DNA from: Acidobacteriota bacterium
GTDB taxonomy: Bacteria > Acidobacteriota > Terriglobia > Terriglobales > Acidobacteriaceae
Direction of reading: 5' to 3'
Length of the DNA: 6,438 nucleotides
NCBI GenBank assembly: GCA_021781255.1
Contig: JAJXXG010001192.1
Coordinates: 975-7,412 of the forward strand
This document shows, piece after piece, positions 1 to 6,438 of the stretch. Each line of letters begins with the position of its first letter. Position 1 is the first letter of the stretch. The notes under the pieces were generated by a model. That model was not told where the DNA came from, made no database searches, and saw nothing but the letters and a program-made list of their open reading frames with translations. The translations under genes were made by a program, and so were the position numbers.

Positions 1-902
1 TGCCGCAGTTCCACAAAGCCGCCGAGATCGTCCGCAACGGCCTCATCGGCAACGTCACCCATGTCGAGGTCGGCCTGCCCGGCGCGCCCCACGACTTCCC
101 CAACACCGTGCCCGCACTCCTCAAGCGCCTCGCGGCCCTGCCAGACAAGATCACCAACCCCGCCCTGATTGTCCCCGGCACGCCCGCATGGGATCTCGCC
201 GTCACTCCGCCGCCACCTGAGCTCGATTACGACACCTGGATTGGCCCCTCGCGCATGGAGCCCTACATCGAGCAGCGCGTCTACCAGAACTGGCGCTGGA
301 ACTACAACACCGGCGGCGGGCAACTCCTCGACTGGATCGGCCACCACGGCGACATCGCGCACTGGGGCCTGGGCTTTGATTCCACTGGGCCCTCTGAAGT
401 TGAAGGCCACGGCGAGTTCCCCGCAGCCAACGCCGTCTGGAACGCAGCGACGAAATACACCATCGCCTGCACCTATCGCAAAGAGGTCACGGGCTACGCT
501 AACGATGTCCATATGACCATCGCCGGAGGCTCGCCCGCCATCGCCATGGGCGCCAAGTGGATCGGCTCGGACGGCTGGGTCTGGGTAGACCGCAGCGGCT
601 TTGACGCCTCCAACCAGGAATGGGTCAAGGAAGAATCCCTGCCCGACAATCTGCGCAAAATCCAGATCTATGAGTCAACAGAGCACCGTCGCAACTTCCT
701 CGATTGCGTCAAGTCCCGCAAGCCCACCATCGCGCCCGTCGAGACGGCGCATCACTCCACCATCCCCGGCCACCTCGGTCTCATCTCCATGCTCACCGGC
801 CGCAAGCTCCACTGGGACGTCGCCAGAGAAACCATCCTCAACGACCCGGCGGCAAGCGAGCTGCTGACGCGCTCCTACCGCGCTCCGTACAAGCTGTCTT
901 GA
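1..902 (+). CDS. Gfo/Idh/MocA-family oxidoreductase, 3' part (5' end outside window)
   Basis: This is the C-terminal part of a predicted NAD(P)-dependent oxidoreductase, probably acting on a sugar, inositol or related polyol; the substrate cannot be told from sequence. The frame is open from base 3 to a TGA at 900-902, giving about 299 visible residues. An ATG- or GTG-based call such as GTG 108 would wrongly shorten it, because the preceding codons (FHKAAEIVRNGLIGNV, then EVGLPG) are typical family sequence just after the Rossmann domain. That NAD-binding domain lies upstream of the window. The visible part is the alpha/beta substrate domain, with the signature GGGQLLDWIGHHGDIAHWGL around visible residues 104-123, whose His and Asp residues are typical of the active-site region in this subgroup. 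Near the C-terminus, EHRRNFLDCVKSRKPTIAP followed by a His-rich segment is also typical. Roughly 25 extra residues seem to sit between EVGLPG and the PPPPELDYDTWIGPS motif. The gene converges on the leftward permease genes. Confidence 0.9.
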   Translation, partial: PQFHKAAEIVRNGLIGNVTHVEVGLPGAPHDFPNTVPALLKRLAALPDKITNPALIVPGTPAWDLAVTPPPPELDYDTWIGPSRMEPYIEQRVYQNWRWNYNTGGGQLLDWIGHHGDIAHWGLGFDSTGPSEVEGHGEFPAANAVWNAATKYTIACTYRKEVTGYANDVHMTIAGGSPAIAMGAKWIGSDGWVWVDRSGFDASNQEWVKEESLPDNLRKIQIYESTEHRRNFLDCVKSRKPTIAPVETAHHSTIPGHLGLISMLTGRKLHWDVARETILNDPAASELLTRSYRAPYKLS

Positions 903-930
903 GCGCGCACTGCAGGCTCAGGAGACGGCC

Positions 931-2172
931 TTACTCGTAGCGCAGCGCCTCAATCGGGTCCAGGTTCGCCGCGCGCATCGCAGGAATCATTCCGCTGACC
1001 AGCCCGGTCACGGCCAGAATCAGCGTGGCCACAATCAGCGAAACAGGCGAAATCTTCAGGTAGATATCCGCCGCCTCCGCGTGCTGCGCCAGCGCGCTGT
1101 AGAACGGAATCCGCCCCACCACCACTGACACCAGATACGCCAGGGCAATGCCGCTCAGTCCTCCCACGCCGGTAATCACAAACGCCTCTGCAAGAAACTG
1201 CAAGAGGATATGCCGCTTGCGCGCGCCCAGCGCCTTCTCCACGCCGATCTCGCGCGTGCGCTGCTGCACCGCCACAAGCATGATGTTCATCAGCCCGATG
1301 CCCGCGATGCCCAGCGTGAGCGCGCCGACAAGCGATAGCAGCACCTGCAGCGCAATCGACAGAATCTGGAACTGATGAAGCTGCGTCATCAGATTAGCCA
1401 CATAAATGGCGTTGTGATCCGTGGGCCGGAAGTGGTGCGCCGCCGCCAGCGTATCGCGCAGGTTCTTCTCCACCAGTTCGTAGTTGCCGCGATAGCTGAA
1501 CCAGATTCCATCCAGATACTTCGTGTCCTTGATGTCGCTCATGGTGCTGAACGGCACGTAAATCTGGCGGTTTCGGTCGTTGTTCTCGCCCTCCTGCATC
1601 TTGGGTTGCATCACGCCGACGATGGTAAACAGCACTCCGTTCAGACGAATGGTTTCACCCACGGCCCAGCCGCCGGAGAAGAGTTTCGTCTTTGACTCCG
1701 ACCCAATCACGCAGACGTGCGCGCGCTGCTCCTCTTCCGCGCCGTTGAAGAAGCGCCCCTGATCGATATCGAGCTTCCATATGTCCTGAAACACAGGCAG
1801 AACGCCATTCACGCTCCAGGTGTAGGTGTGCAGCTCGTTCTGCACCGGCACGTCTTTCATCACCTGCGGGGAGATGTGCTCAATTCCGGGCACGGAATTC
1901 GTAATGCGGTCAACGTCGTCCTGCGTAAAGCGCACCAGCACGCCCGATTTCTCGCCGCCGGCCTGCTCGCTCGTTCGCCCCGCAAACGTTCCGATAATGT
2001 TCGTGCCCCATTGGGCAAAGATGGCCTCGATCGCGCGGCTGAAGCCCGCGCCATACGCCAGCAGCAGGACAACCGTGGCAATGCCCCACGCCATGCCGAT
2101 CATGGTGATGGCCGTGCGCCGCCGGTTGTACACCATCGCTTCCCAGGCCTGGCCCCAGATGTCTTTGAACAT
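931..2172 (-). CDS. ABC transporter permease, MacB/FtsX type (second of a pair)
   Basis: This is an inner-membrane permease subunit of a type VII (MacB/FtsX/LolCE-like) ABC transporter, 413 residues. This class usually transmits mechanical force or expels peptides, lipoproteins or drugs rather than importing. Layout: N-terminal membrane helix at about 20-42 (GMAWGIATVVLLLAYGAGF), a large periplasmic MacB_PCD-type domain at about 45-270, then three C-terminal helices at about 272-302, 325-353 and 375-397. The conserved cytoplasmic FtsX motif RTREIGVEKALGA is at 305-317, and the closing PAMRAANLDPIEALRYE is at 397-413. There is no Walker A/B or ABC signature, so unlike MacB itself it lacks a fused ATPase. 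The ATG at 2172 is supported by AAGGAAG (2179-2185) with a 6-nt spacer. It starts 29 bp after the stop of its paralogue and is almost certainly cotranscribed with it. The exported substrate is unknown. Confidence 0.9.
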   Translation of the reverse strand: MFKDIWGQAWEAMVYNRRRTAITMIGMAWGIATVVLLLAYGAGFSRAIEAIFAQWGTNIIGTFAGRTSEQAGGEKSGVLVRFTQDDVDRITNSVPGIEHISPQVMKDVPVQNELHTYTWSVNGVLPVFQDIWKLDIDQGRFFNGAEEEQRAHVCVIGSESKTKLFSGGWAVGETIRLNGVLFTIVGVMQPKMQEGENNDRNRQIYVPFSTMSDIKDTKYLDGIWFSYRGNYELVEKNLRDTLAAAHHFRPTDHNAIYVANLMTQLHQFQILSIALQVLLSLVGALTLGIAGIGLMNIMLVAVQQRTREIGVEKALGARKRHILLQFLAEAFVITGVGGLSGIALAYLVSVVVGRIPFYSALAQHAEAADIYLKISPVSLIVATLILAVTGLVSGMIPAMRAANLDPIEALRYE

Positions 2173-2201
2173 AGTGCGCTTCCTTCAAATGCTGCCGATT
2201 C

Positions 2202-3458
2202 TTACTCGCGCCGCAGCGCCTCAATCGGGTCCATCTGCGCCGCCTTGCTCGCCGGATAGAGTCCCGCCACTACGCCGCTCAGCACCAGCGAAACAAGCGC
2301 CAACGCAGCCGACCACGGCACAAGCCGCGGTGGATCCCATCCCGGCATCTTGTCGGTCAGAGCGATCTGAAGCAGGGCCATGAATCCCGCGGACAAAGCG
2401 ATGCCGATGAGTCCGCTCAGCCCCGTCAGCAGCAACCCCTCCCAGAAGAACTGCGAAAGAATACTCCGCCTGGTCGCGCCCAGCGCCTTCAGCAGGCCGA
2501 TCTCGCGCGTCCGCTCCGTCACAGACACAAGCATGATGTTGATGATGCCCACTGCGCCCAGGCCCAGGGTCACAATCCCCACGCCGCCCAGAAACACATC
2601 CATCGCGGTGAAGATTGCGCCGATCATCTTCTCTTCCTGAATGGTGTCGAACTCGTCGAAGGCATCCTTCAGCGACGGATCGAAACCGTGCCGCTGCGCG
2701 ATCACGCGATGCACCGCCGCAACAGCCGCCACGATATTTCCCCTGCTTGTCGGCTGGTACTGAATGGAAGTGAGCGCGTCCTCGGGAATGTTGTTGCCCT
2801 TGAGCGGAAACAACTGCTGCATGGTGGTGACGGGGACATACACCTTCTGGTCGTCGTACTCGTTGTCGTTGCCGCGAGAGATCTTGCCCACCGAGCCGAC
2901 CACCGTGAACGCCGTACCGTTGATGGTGATCGTTTCGCCCAGCATGGGCCGGCCCGCGAACAACAGCACAGCGGCCTTGAATCCCAGCACCGCCACGCGC
3001 CGTCGGTCCGCCAGGTCTGCGCCGTCAATAAAGCGGCCCGTCGCCATCGGAATAAACCGCACCAGGCCGTAGTTGGGTTCAACGCCCATCACGTGGCCTG
3101 AGGTGTTGTTCCACTGGCTCACTTCATACAGATCAGAACGTTGCAGCTCGACCGTAGTGGCGCGCAGTTGAGGCAGGCGGCGAACTGCCTCAGCATCGCC
3201 CATCGTCAGCTGGTAGGGGCGCATTCCGGTGTGCTGGTTGGCCACTGCAGGAATCGTCCCGTTCCACATCATCACCAGATCGTTGCCCAGCGTGGCCAGT
3301 TGCCGGTGCTGGCCCGAGCGAAAGCCTTCGCCCAGCCCCACAAGCACCAGCAACGACCCCACGCCCCACGCAATTCCAAACATGGTCAGAAAGCTGCGCA
3401 GCTTGTTCGCCGCGATAGCGCGGAAGACCTGCCCGAGAGTGTCCGCAAAGGTTTGCAT
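2202..3458 (-). CDS. ABC transporter permease, MacB/FtsX type (first of a pair)
   Basis: This is a 418-residue inner-membrane permease, paralogous to the next gene. It has one N-terminal helix (about 20-42, FLTMFGIAWGVGSLLVLVGL), a periplasmic MacB_PCD-type domain (about 45-280), three C-terminal helices (about 284-311, 335-361 and 381-401), the FtsX motif ERTREIGLLKALGA (315-328) and the terminal YPASKAAQMDPIEALRRE. No nucleotide-binding domain is present. I chose ATG 3458 (MQTFADTLGQVFRAIAANKL) because relatives begin at about this distance from the first helix. The frame stays open to a GTG at 3545, but the extra 29 residues are Arg-rich and unlike the family. The Shine-Dalgarno signal before 3458 is weak (only a GAG at 3464-3466) and lies in an inverted repeat. 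The two permeases probably form a heterodimer served by an ATPase encoded outside the window. The 125-bp gap to the upstream dehydrogenase leaves room for a separate promoter, but none stands out. Confidence 0.88.
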   Translation of the reverse strand: MQTFADTLGQVFRAIAANKLRSFLTMFGIAWGVGSLLVLVGLGEGFRSGQHRQLATLGNDLVMMWNGTIPAVANQHTGMRPYQLTMGDAEAVRRLPQLRATTVELQRSDLYEVSQWNNTSGHVMGVEPNYGLVRFIPMATGRFIDGADLADRRRVAVLGFKAAVLLFAGRPMLGETITINGTAFTVVGSVGKISRGNDNEYDDQKVYVPVTTMQQLFPLKGNNIPEDALTSIQYQPTSRGNIVAAVAAVHRVIAQRHGFDPSLKDAFDEFDTIQEEKMIGAIFTAMDVFLGGVGIVTLGLGAVGIINIMLVSVTERTREIGLLKALGATRRSILSQFFWEGLLLTGLSGLIGIALSAGFMALLQIALTDKMPGWDPPRLVPWSAALALVSLVLSGVVAGLYPASKAAQMDPIEALRRE

Positions 3459-3463
3459 GGCCG

Positions 3464-3488
3464 CTCGACGCCCCGGATGCGCGTCGAG
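3464..3488 (-). promoter_or_regulatory. 8-bp inverted repeat just before the first permease start
   Basis: The leftward mRNA would read CUCGACGC, a 9-nt loop, then GCGUCGAG, followed after 5 nt by the AUG at 3458. The arms are 3481-3488 and 3464-3471 and pair perfectly over 8 bp. The right arm contains the only SD-like bases (GAG), so the hairpin could limit ribosome access. There is no T tract, so it is not an intrinsic terminator. If translation began at GTG 3545, the repeat would be coding. A regulatory role is inferred from position and complementarity; GC-rich DNA produces some such repeats by chance. Confidence 0.35.
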
Positions 3489-3583
3489 GAAGATACGCGC
3501 CGAAGGCTTCGTCAGTTCCCTGCTATCGAATCGTTGGACGCACACATCTGGCCATGCGAAAGCAGGCGCCCCGCCGCACAGCG

Positions 3584-4441
3584 CTATTTATCGTAAAGAT
3601 AGAATCCACGACCCGACTTCCGCCCCAGCCAGCCCGCATCCACCATCCGCACCAGCAGCGGACAAGGCCGGTACTTGGGGTCGCCATAGCCCTCTTGCAG
3701 CACGCGCAGGATGTCCACGCACACATCCAGGCCAATAAAATCCGCCAGCGTCAGCGGCCCCATCGGATGCGCCATGCCCAGCTTGAAAACCTGGTCCACC
3801 GCTTCCGGCTTCGCAACGCCTTCCATCACGGCAAAGGCAGCTTCGTTGATCAGCGGCATCAGTACGCGGTTAGAGACAAATCCCGGCGCATCGTTCACCT
3901 CCACCGGCGTCTTGCCCAGTCGAATCGCCAGCGCATGAACCGTGGAAAACGTCGCGTCACTGGTGGCCAGCCCGCGCACCACCTCCACCAGCGCCATCAC
4001 CGGCACCGGGTTGAAGAAGTGCATCCCGATCACCTGCCCGGGCCGCTGCGTCAGCGCCGCAAGCCGCGTCACAGAAATGGATGAAGTGTTGGTCGCCAGA
4101 ATCGCATCCTTCGGCAGAATCCGGTCGAGCGACCGGAAGATATCCGCCTTCAGTTCAATGCGCTCCGGCGCGGCCTCCACGGCAAACTCCGCCGCCGCCA
4201 GCGCCTCGCGCTCAATCGTCGGCGTAATCCGCGCCAGAGTAGGTTCTATCTCAGCCTCGGGCAGCTTGCCCTTGGCGGCTTCCCGGCCCAGATTCGTGCG
4301 AATCTGCCCCAGTGCGCGATCCAGAAAGCGCTGCTCCACATCGCACAGCAGCACCTTGAAGCCCGCGCGCGCAAACACGTGGGCGATTCCCGAGCCCATG
4401 GTCCCCGCGCCCACCACGCCTACCGTAACAATCTCAGCCAT
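3584..4441 (-). CDS. hbd: 3-hydroxybutyryl-CoA dehydrogenase
   Basis: This is a complete 285-residue, single-function 3-hydroxyacyl-CoA dehydrogenase. It interconverts 3-hydroxybutyryl-CoA and acetoacetyl-CoA with NAD(P) in the cytoplasm, in butanoate metabolism or beta-oxidation. The N-terminal Rossmann domain carries GAGTMG at 11-16 and an acidic residue (Asp34) at the end of the second strand, which favours NAD(H). Catalytic residues by family pattern are Ser120 (NTSSIS), His141 and Glu153 (GMHFFNPVPVMALVEVVRG) and Asn191 (APGFVSNRVL). Their spacing matches clostridial Hbd. The C-terminal dimerisation domain has HPMGPLTLADFIGLD and ends in GRKSGRGFYLYDK. Length is normal for stand-alone Hbd/PaaH and there is no fused enoyl-CoA hydratase. 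The start at ATG 4441 is backed by GGGAGG (4448-4453), 6 nt upstream; the stop is TAG. Neighbours do not form a beta-oxidation cluster, so the physiological pathway is uncertain. The alternative names paaH or a short-chain FadB-like enzyme cannot be excluded. Confidence 0.94.
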   Translation of the reverse strand: MAEIVTVGVVGAGTMGSGIAHVFARAGFKVLLCDVEQRFLDRALGQIRTNLGREAAKGKLPEAEIEPTLARITPTIEREALAAAEFAVEAAPERIELKADIFRSLDRILPKDAILATNTSSISVTRLAALTQRPGQVIGMHFFNPVPVMALVEVVRGLATSDATFSTVHALAIRLGKTPVEVNDAPGFVSNRVLMPLINEAAFAVMEGVAKPEAVDQVFKLGMAHPMGPLTLADFIGLDVCVDILRVLQEGYGDPKYRPCPLLVRMVDAGWLGRKSGRGFYLYDK

Positions 4442-4479
4442 CTACTGCCTCCCACGCACAGCGCAACTTGGGAGTGTAG
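4442..4479 (-). promoter_or_regulatory. Ribosome-binding site of hbd within a potential hairpin
   Basis: The strong SD of hbd (GGGAGG on the minus strand, 4448-4453, 6-nt spacer) lies in the right arm of an inverted repeat. On the mRNA, CUCCCA (4474-4469) can pair with UGGGAG (4454-4449), and outside an asymmetric internal loop CUAC (4479-4476) can pair with GUAG (4445-4442), the four bases directly before the AUG. The terminal loop is 14 nt. The hairpin would hide both the SD and the spacer, so it could act as a translational switch. The SD itself is solid; the regulatory function is inference. Confidence 0.4.
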
Positions 4480-4544
4480 CAGGCCCCGGGGGACCAGCAC
4501 GTACGTTTCCGCATACCCAATGGAATGTCGCGAAATCCGCCCCG

Positions 4545-5486
4545 CTATCGCCCGTTGCCCGCGACAGGAATCAGGTGCATGCTCTCGCTCACCGTCAGAA
4601 TCAGAACCGACCCCGAGTCGAGGCTCACCTGAGGATGGCTCACCAGCAGATGCGTCGTCACCAAACCCGCGCCCACCAGGCTGCCTGCCAATGCCCCCAC
4701 CGGGCCGCCCAGCAGCGCACCCGTCACAGCGCCGCCACCCACCCCGCCAGCGTACTCAATGCTGTTGCGCTTCAGTTGCGAGTCCGGGCTAATCTCGCCC
4801 TCTGCGCCAACCTGTGCGTGGGAGCCGGGCGTCGAATTCACCTCGGCGTTCAGTTTGTAGCTTCTGCCGTTGGGCAACGTCAGCTTCTCGGGGTTCAGAT
4901 ACAGCGAGCCGTGCCCGCCAAAGTGCCCCGTCGAAGCATCCACCACCCTGCCATCGATCTCTGACCCCGCAGGAATCAGCACATGGTCGCCCTGCACCAC
5001 ATCGCTCGCCACCCTGCCGCGAAACGCCTCGCCCTGCTGGCTGAAGTTGCTGGAAAGATCGTTCAGCAGGCGCACTCGAATCATCGTTCCCTCGCCCAGT
5101 TCATTGGGCCCAAGCGGAGCCGGGTGCACAATGTCGCCATCGGGATCGGGCGCGGAGGACCGCTTCACCAGCGCCGGCTCCGCGGCCGGCTGCGCTCGCT
5201 GCGCCACCTCCACGATGCCCGCGTCCGTGCCTTCGCCCGTCGCGTCGCTCCGCGGAGCCACGCGCAAAGCCGCCGGCGCTGCCTGCGGAGCCGTTTGCTG
5301 CTGGGCCGCCGCTGGCTGAGCCTCTGCCCGGTGCGCGGGCGAGGGCTTGGCCGGCGCCGCTTCGCTGGTCACAATCGTGTCGTCCGTGGGGGGATTGGAC
5401 ACTCCCTGATACGGGCTCGCCTGCTTCGCTCCCAGCGCCGCCGAGGCCGCAACAAAAAGTGCAAATGTAAAAATCGTCCGGTTCAT
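4545..5486 (-). CDS. Secreted envelope protein with VirB10/TrbI-like segment and glycine zipper
   Basis: This is a 313-residue protein of unknown function, predicted to be exported. It starts with a Sec signal peptide (MNRTIFTFALFVAASAALGA, cleavage probably near residue 20). An Ala/Pro/Gln-rich, probably disordered linker follows (about 40-110). Residues about 133-216 resemble the beta-rich C-terminal domain of VirB10/TrbI: GTMIRVRLLNDLSS, an HVLIPAGSEIDGRVV stretch, then LYLNPEKLTLPNGRSY. After that comes a hydrophobic glycine zipper with glycines at 248, 252, 256, 260, 264, 268 and 272, suggesting helix packing in a membrane. The C-terminus (LDSGSVLILTVSESMHLIPV) looks like a final beta strand. 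The start at ATG 5486 has AAGGAG (5496-5501) with a 9-nt spacer. No other conjugation or type IV secretion gene is nearby, so I do not call it VirB10; an outer-membrane or periplasmic structural or stress protein is more likely. It heads the leftward gene run. Confidence 0.75.
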   Translation of the reverse strand: MNRTIFTFALFVAASAALGAKQASPYQGVSNPPTDDTIVTSEAAPAKPSPAHRAEAQPAAAQQQTAPQAAPAALRVAPRSDATGEGTDAGIVEVAQRAQPAAEPALVKRSSAPDPDGDIVHPAPLGPNELGEGTMIRVRLLNDLSSNFSQQGEAFRGRVASDVVQGDHVLIPAGSEIDGRVVDASTGHFGGHGSLYLNPEKLTLPNGRSYKLNAEVNSTPGSHAQVGAEGEISPDSQLKRNSIEYAGGVGGGAVTGALLGGPVGALAGSLVGAGLVTTHLLVSHPQVSLDSGSVLILTVSESMHLIPVAGNGR

Positions 5487-5597
5487 CTCAGATATCTCCT
5501 TTTCGCCGGCAAAGCTCCCCTGGGCTCGCGGGCTCCGCCTGCCGGGAAAATGCTTCTGCGGGAACTGCGCGCCCCGTTGAGCCAGCGGACAGTTCGC

Positions 5598-5617
5598 CCA
5601 CGTTAATGCTAGCGTGG
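5598..5617. promoter_or_regulatory. Imperfect palindrome, possible operator
   Basis: The 20-bp site CCACGTTAATGCTAGCGTGG has perfect 5-bp outer arms (CCACG/CGTGG) plus an inner TA/TA match, 7 of 10 pairs in all. It lies about 110 bp upstream of the leftward envelope-protein start and is AT-richer at its centre than the surroundings. Size and form resemble a dimeric helix-turn-helix regulator site. No regulator gene is in the window, so this is a weak call. Confidence 0.22.
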
Positions 5618-5684
5618 CAGCAGCTTATTCCGTGCTCCGCGGCCAGACTCATGTGCCTTCGGCGGCAAGAATCAACTGAGATAA

Positions 5685-6438
<754 letters not shown>

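Noticed and set aside
903..930. Shared bidirectional terminator between the converging genes
   Set aside because: The 28-bp gap contains no stable hairpin or T tract on either strand.
1717..2383. Rightward open frames opposite the two permease genes
   Set aside because: These are GC-rich antisense shadows; the leftward frames carry clear MacB/FtsX motifs and ribosome-binding sites.
3459..3545. GTG at 3545 as the start of the first permease
   Set aside because: The 29-residue extension is Arg-rich and lacks any family similarity, and the ATG at 3458 places the first membrane helix where relatives have it. Weak SD at both sites keeps some doubt.
4482..4495. CCCCGGGG palindrome as a terminator after the envelope-protein gene
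   Set aside because: The arms are adjacent with no loop and no T tract follows on either strand, so it does not meet intrinsic terminator form.
3942..4964. Rightward 340-codon open frame across the dehydrogenase and envelope-protein genes
   Set aside because: It runs antisense through two real genes and their intergenic gap, and its Arg/Ser/Ala-rich translation has no family features.

Overview
The window is GC-rich, densely coded bacterial chromosome with six protein genes, two of them cut by the window edges. Several traits together suggest a member of the Acidobacteriota: a Gfo/Idh/MocA oxidoreductase with the 'DWxGHHxDIAHWGL' signature, a pair of MacB/FtsX-type permeases without an ATPase, a secreted VirB10-like glycine-zipper protein, and strong C/G third-position bias. 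This is inference from protein style; no rRNA or other definitive marker is present. I see no mobile element, tRNA, rRNA or CRISPR array.

Layout. Positions 1-902 (+) hold the 3' part of a Gfo/Idh/MocA-family oxidoreductase. It converges, with only 28 bp between stops, on a leftward run of four genes (5486 down to 931). In transcription order these are: a secreted Ala/Pro-rich protein with a VirB10/TrbI-like segment and a glycine zipper (5486-4545); a complete 3-hydroxybutyryl-CoA dehydrogenase (4441-3584); and two paralogous ABC-transporter permease subunits (3458-2202 and 2172-931). Gaps in this run are 103, 125 and 29 bp. A 444-bp divergent intergenic region (5487-5930) then separates it from the 5' part of the enolase gene eno (5931 to beyond 6438, +).

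How the genes work together. Only the two permeases clearly form a functional unit: 29 bp apart, homologous over their full length, and probably one heteromeric membrane complex whose ATPase is encoded elsewhere. Enolase (glycolysis) and hydroxybutyryl-CoA dehydrogenase (fatty-acid/butanoate metabolism) are core metabolic enzymes with no evident link to their neighbours. The envelope protein is of unknown function.

Nothing here is a clearly new system. The points most worth a second look are: the seven-glycine exact i+4 zipper joined to a VirB10-like segment; inverted repeats that could mask the ribosome-binding sites of the dehydrogenase and the first permease; the eno leader, which stays open in frame with eno and has a well-placed GAGGAG plus GTG 36 codons upstream of the canonical start; and the permease pair without an ATPase.
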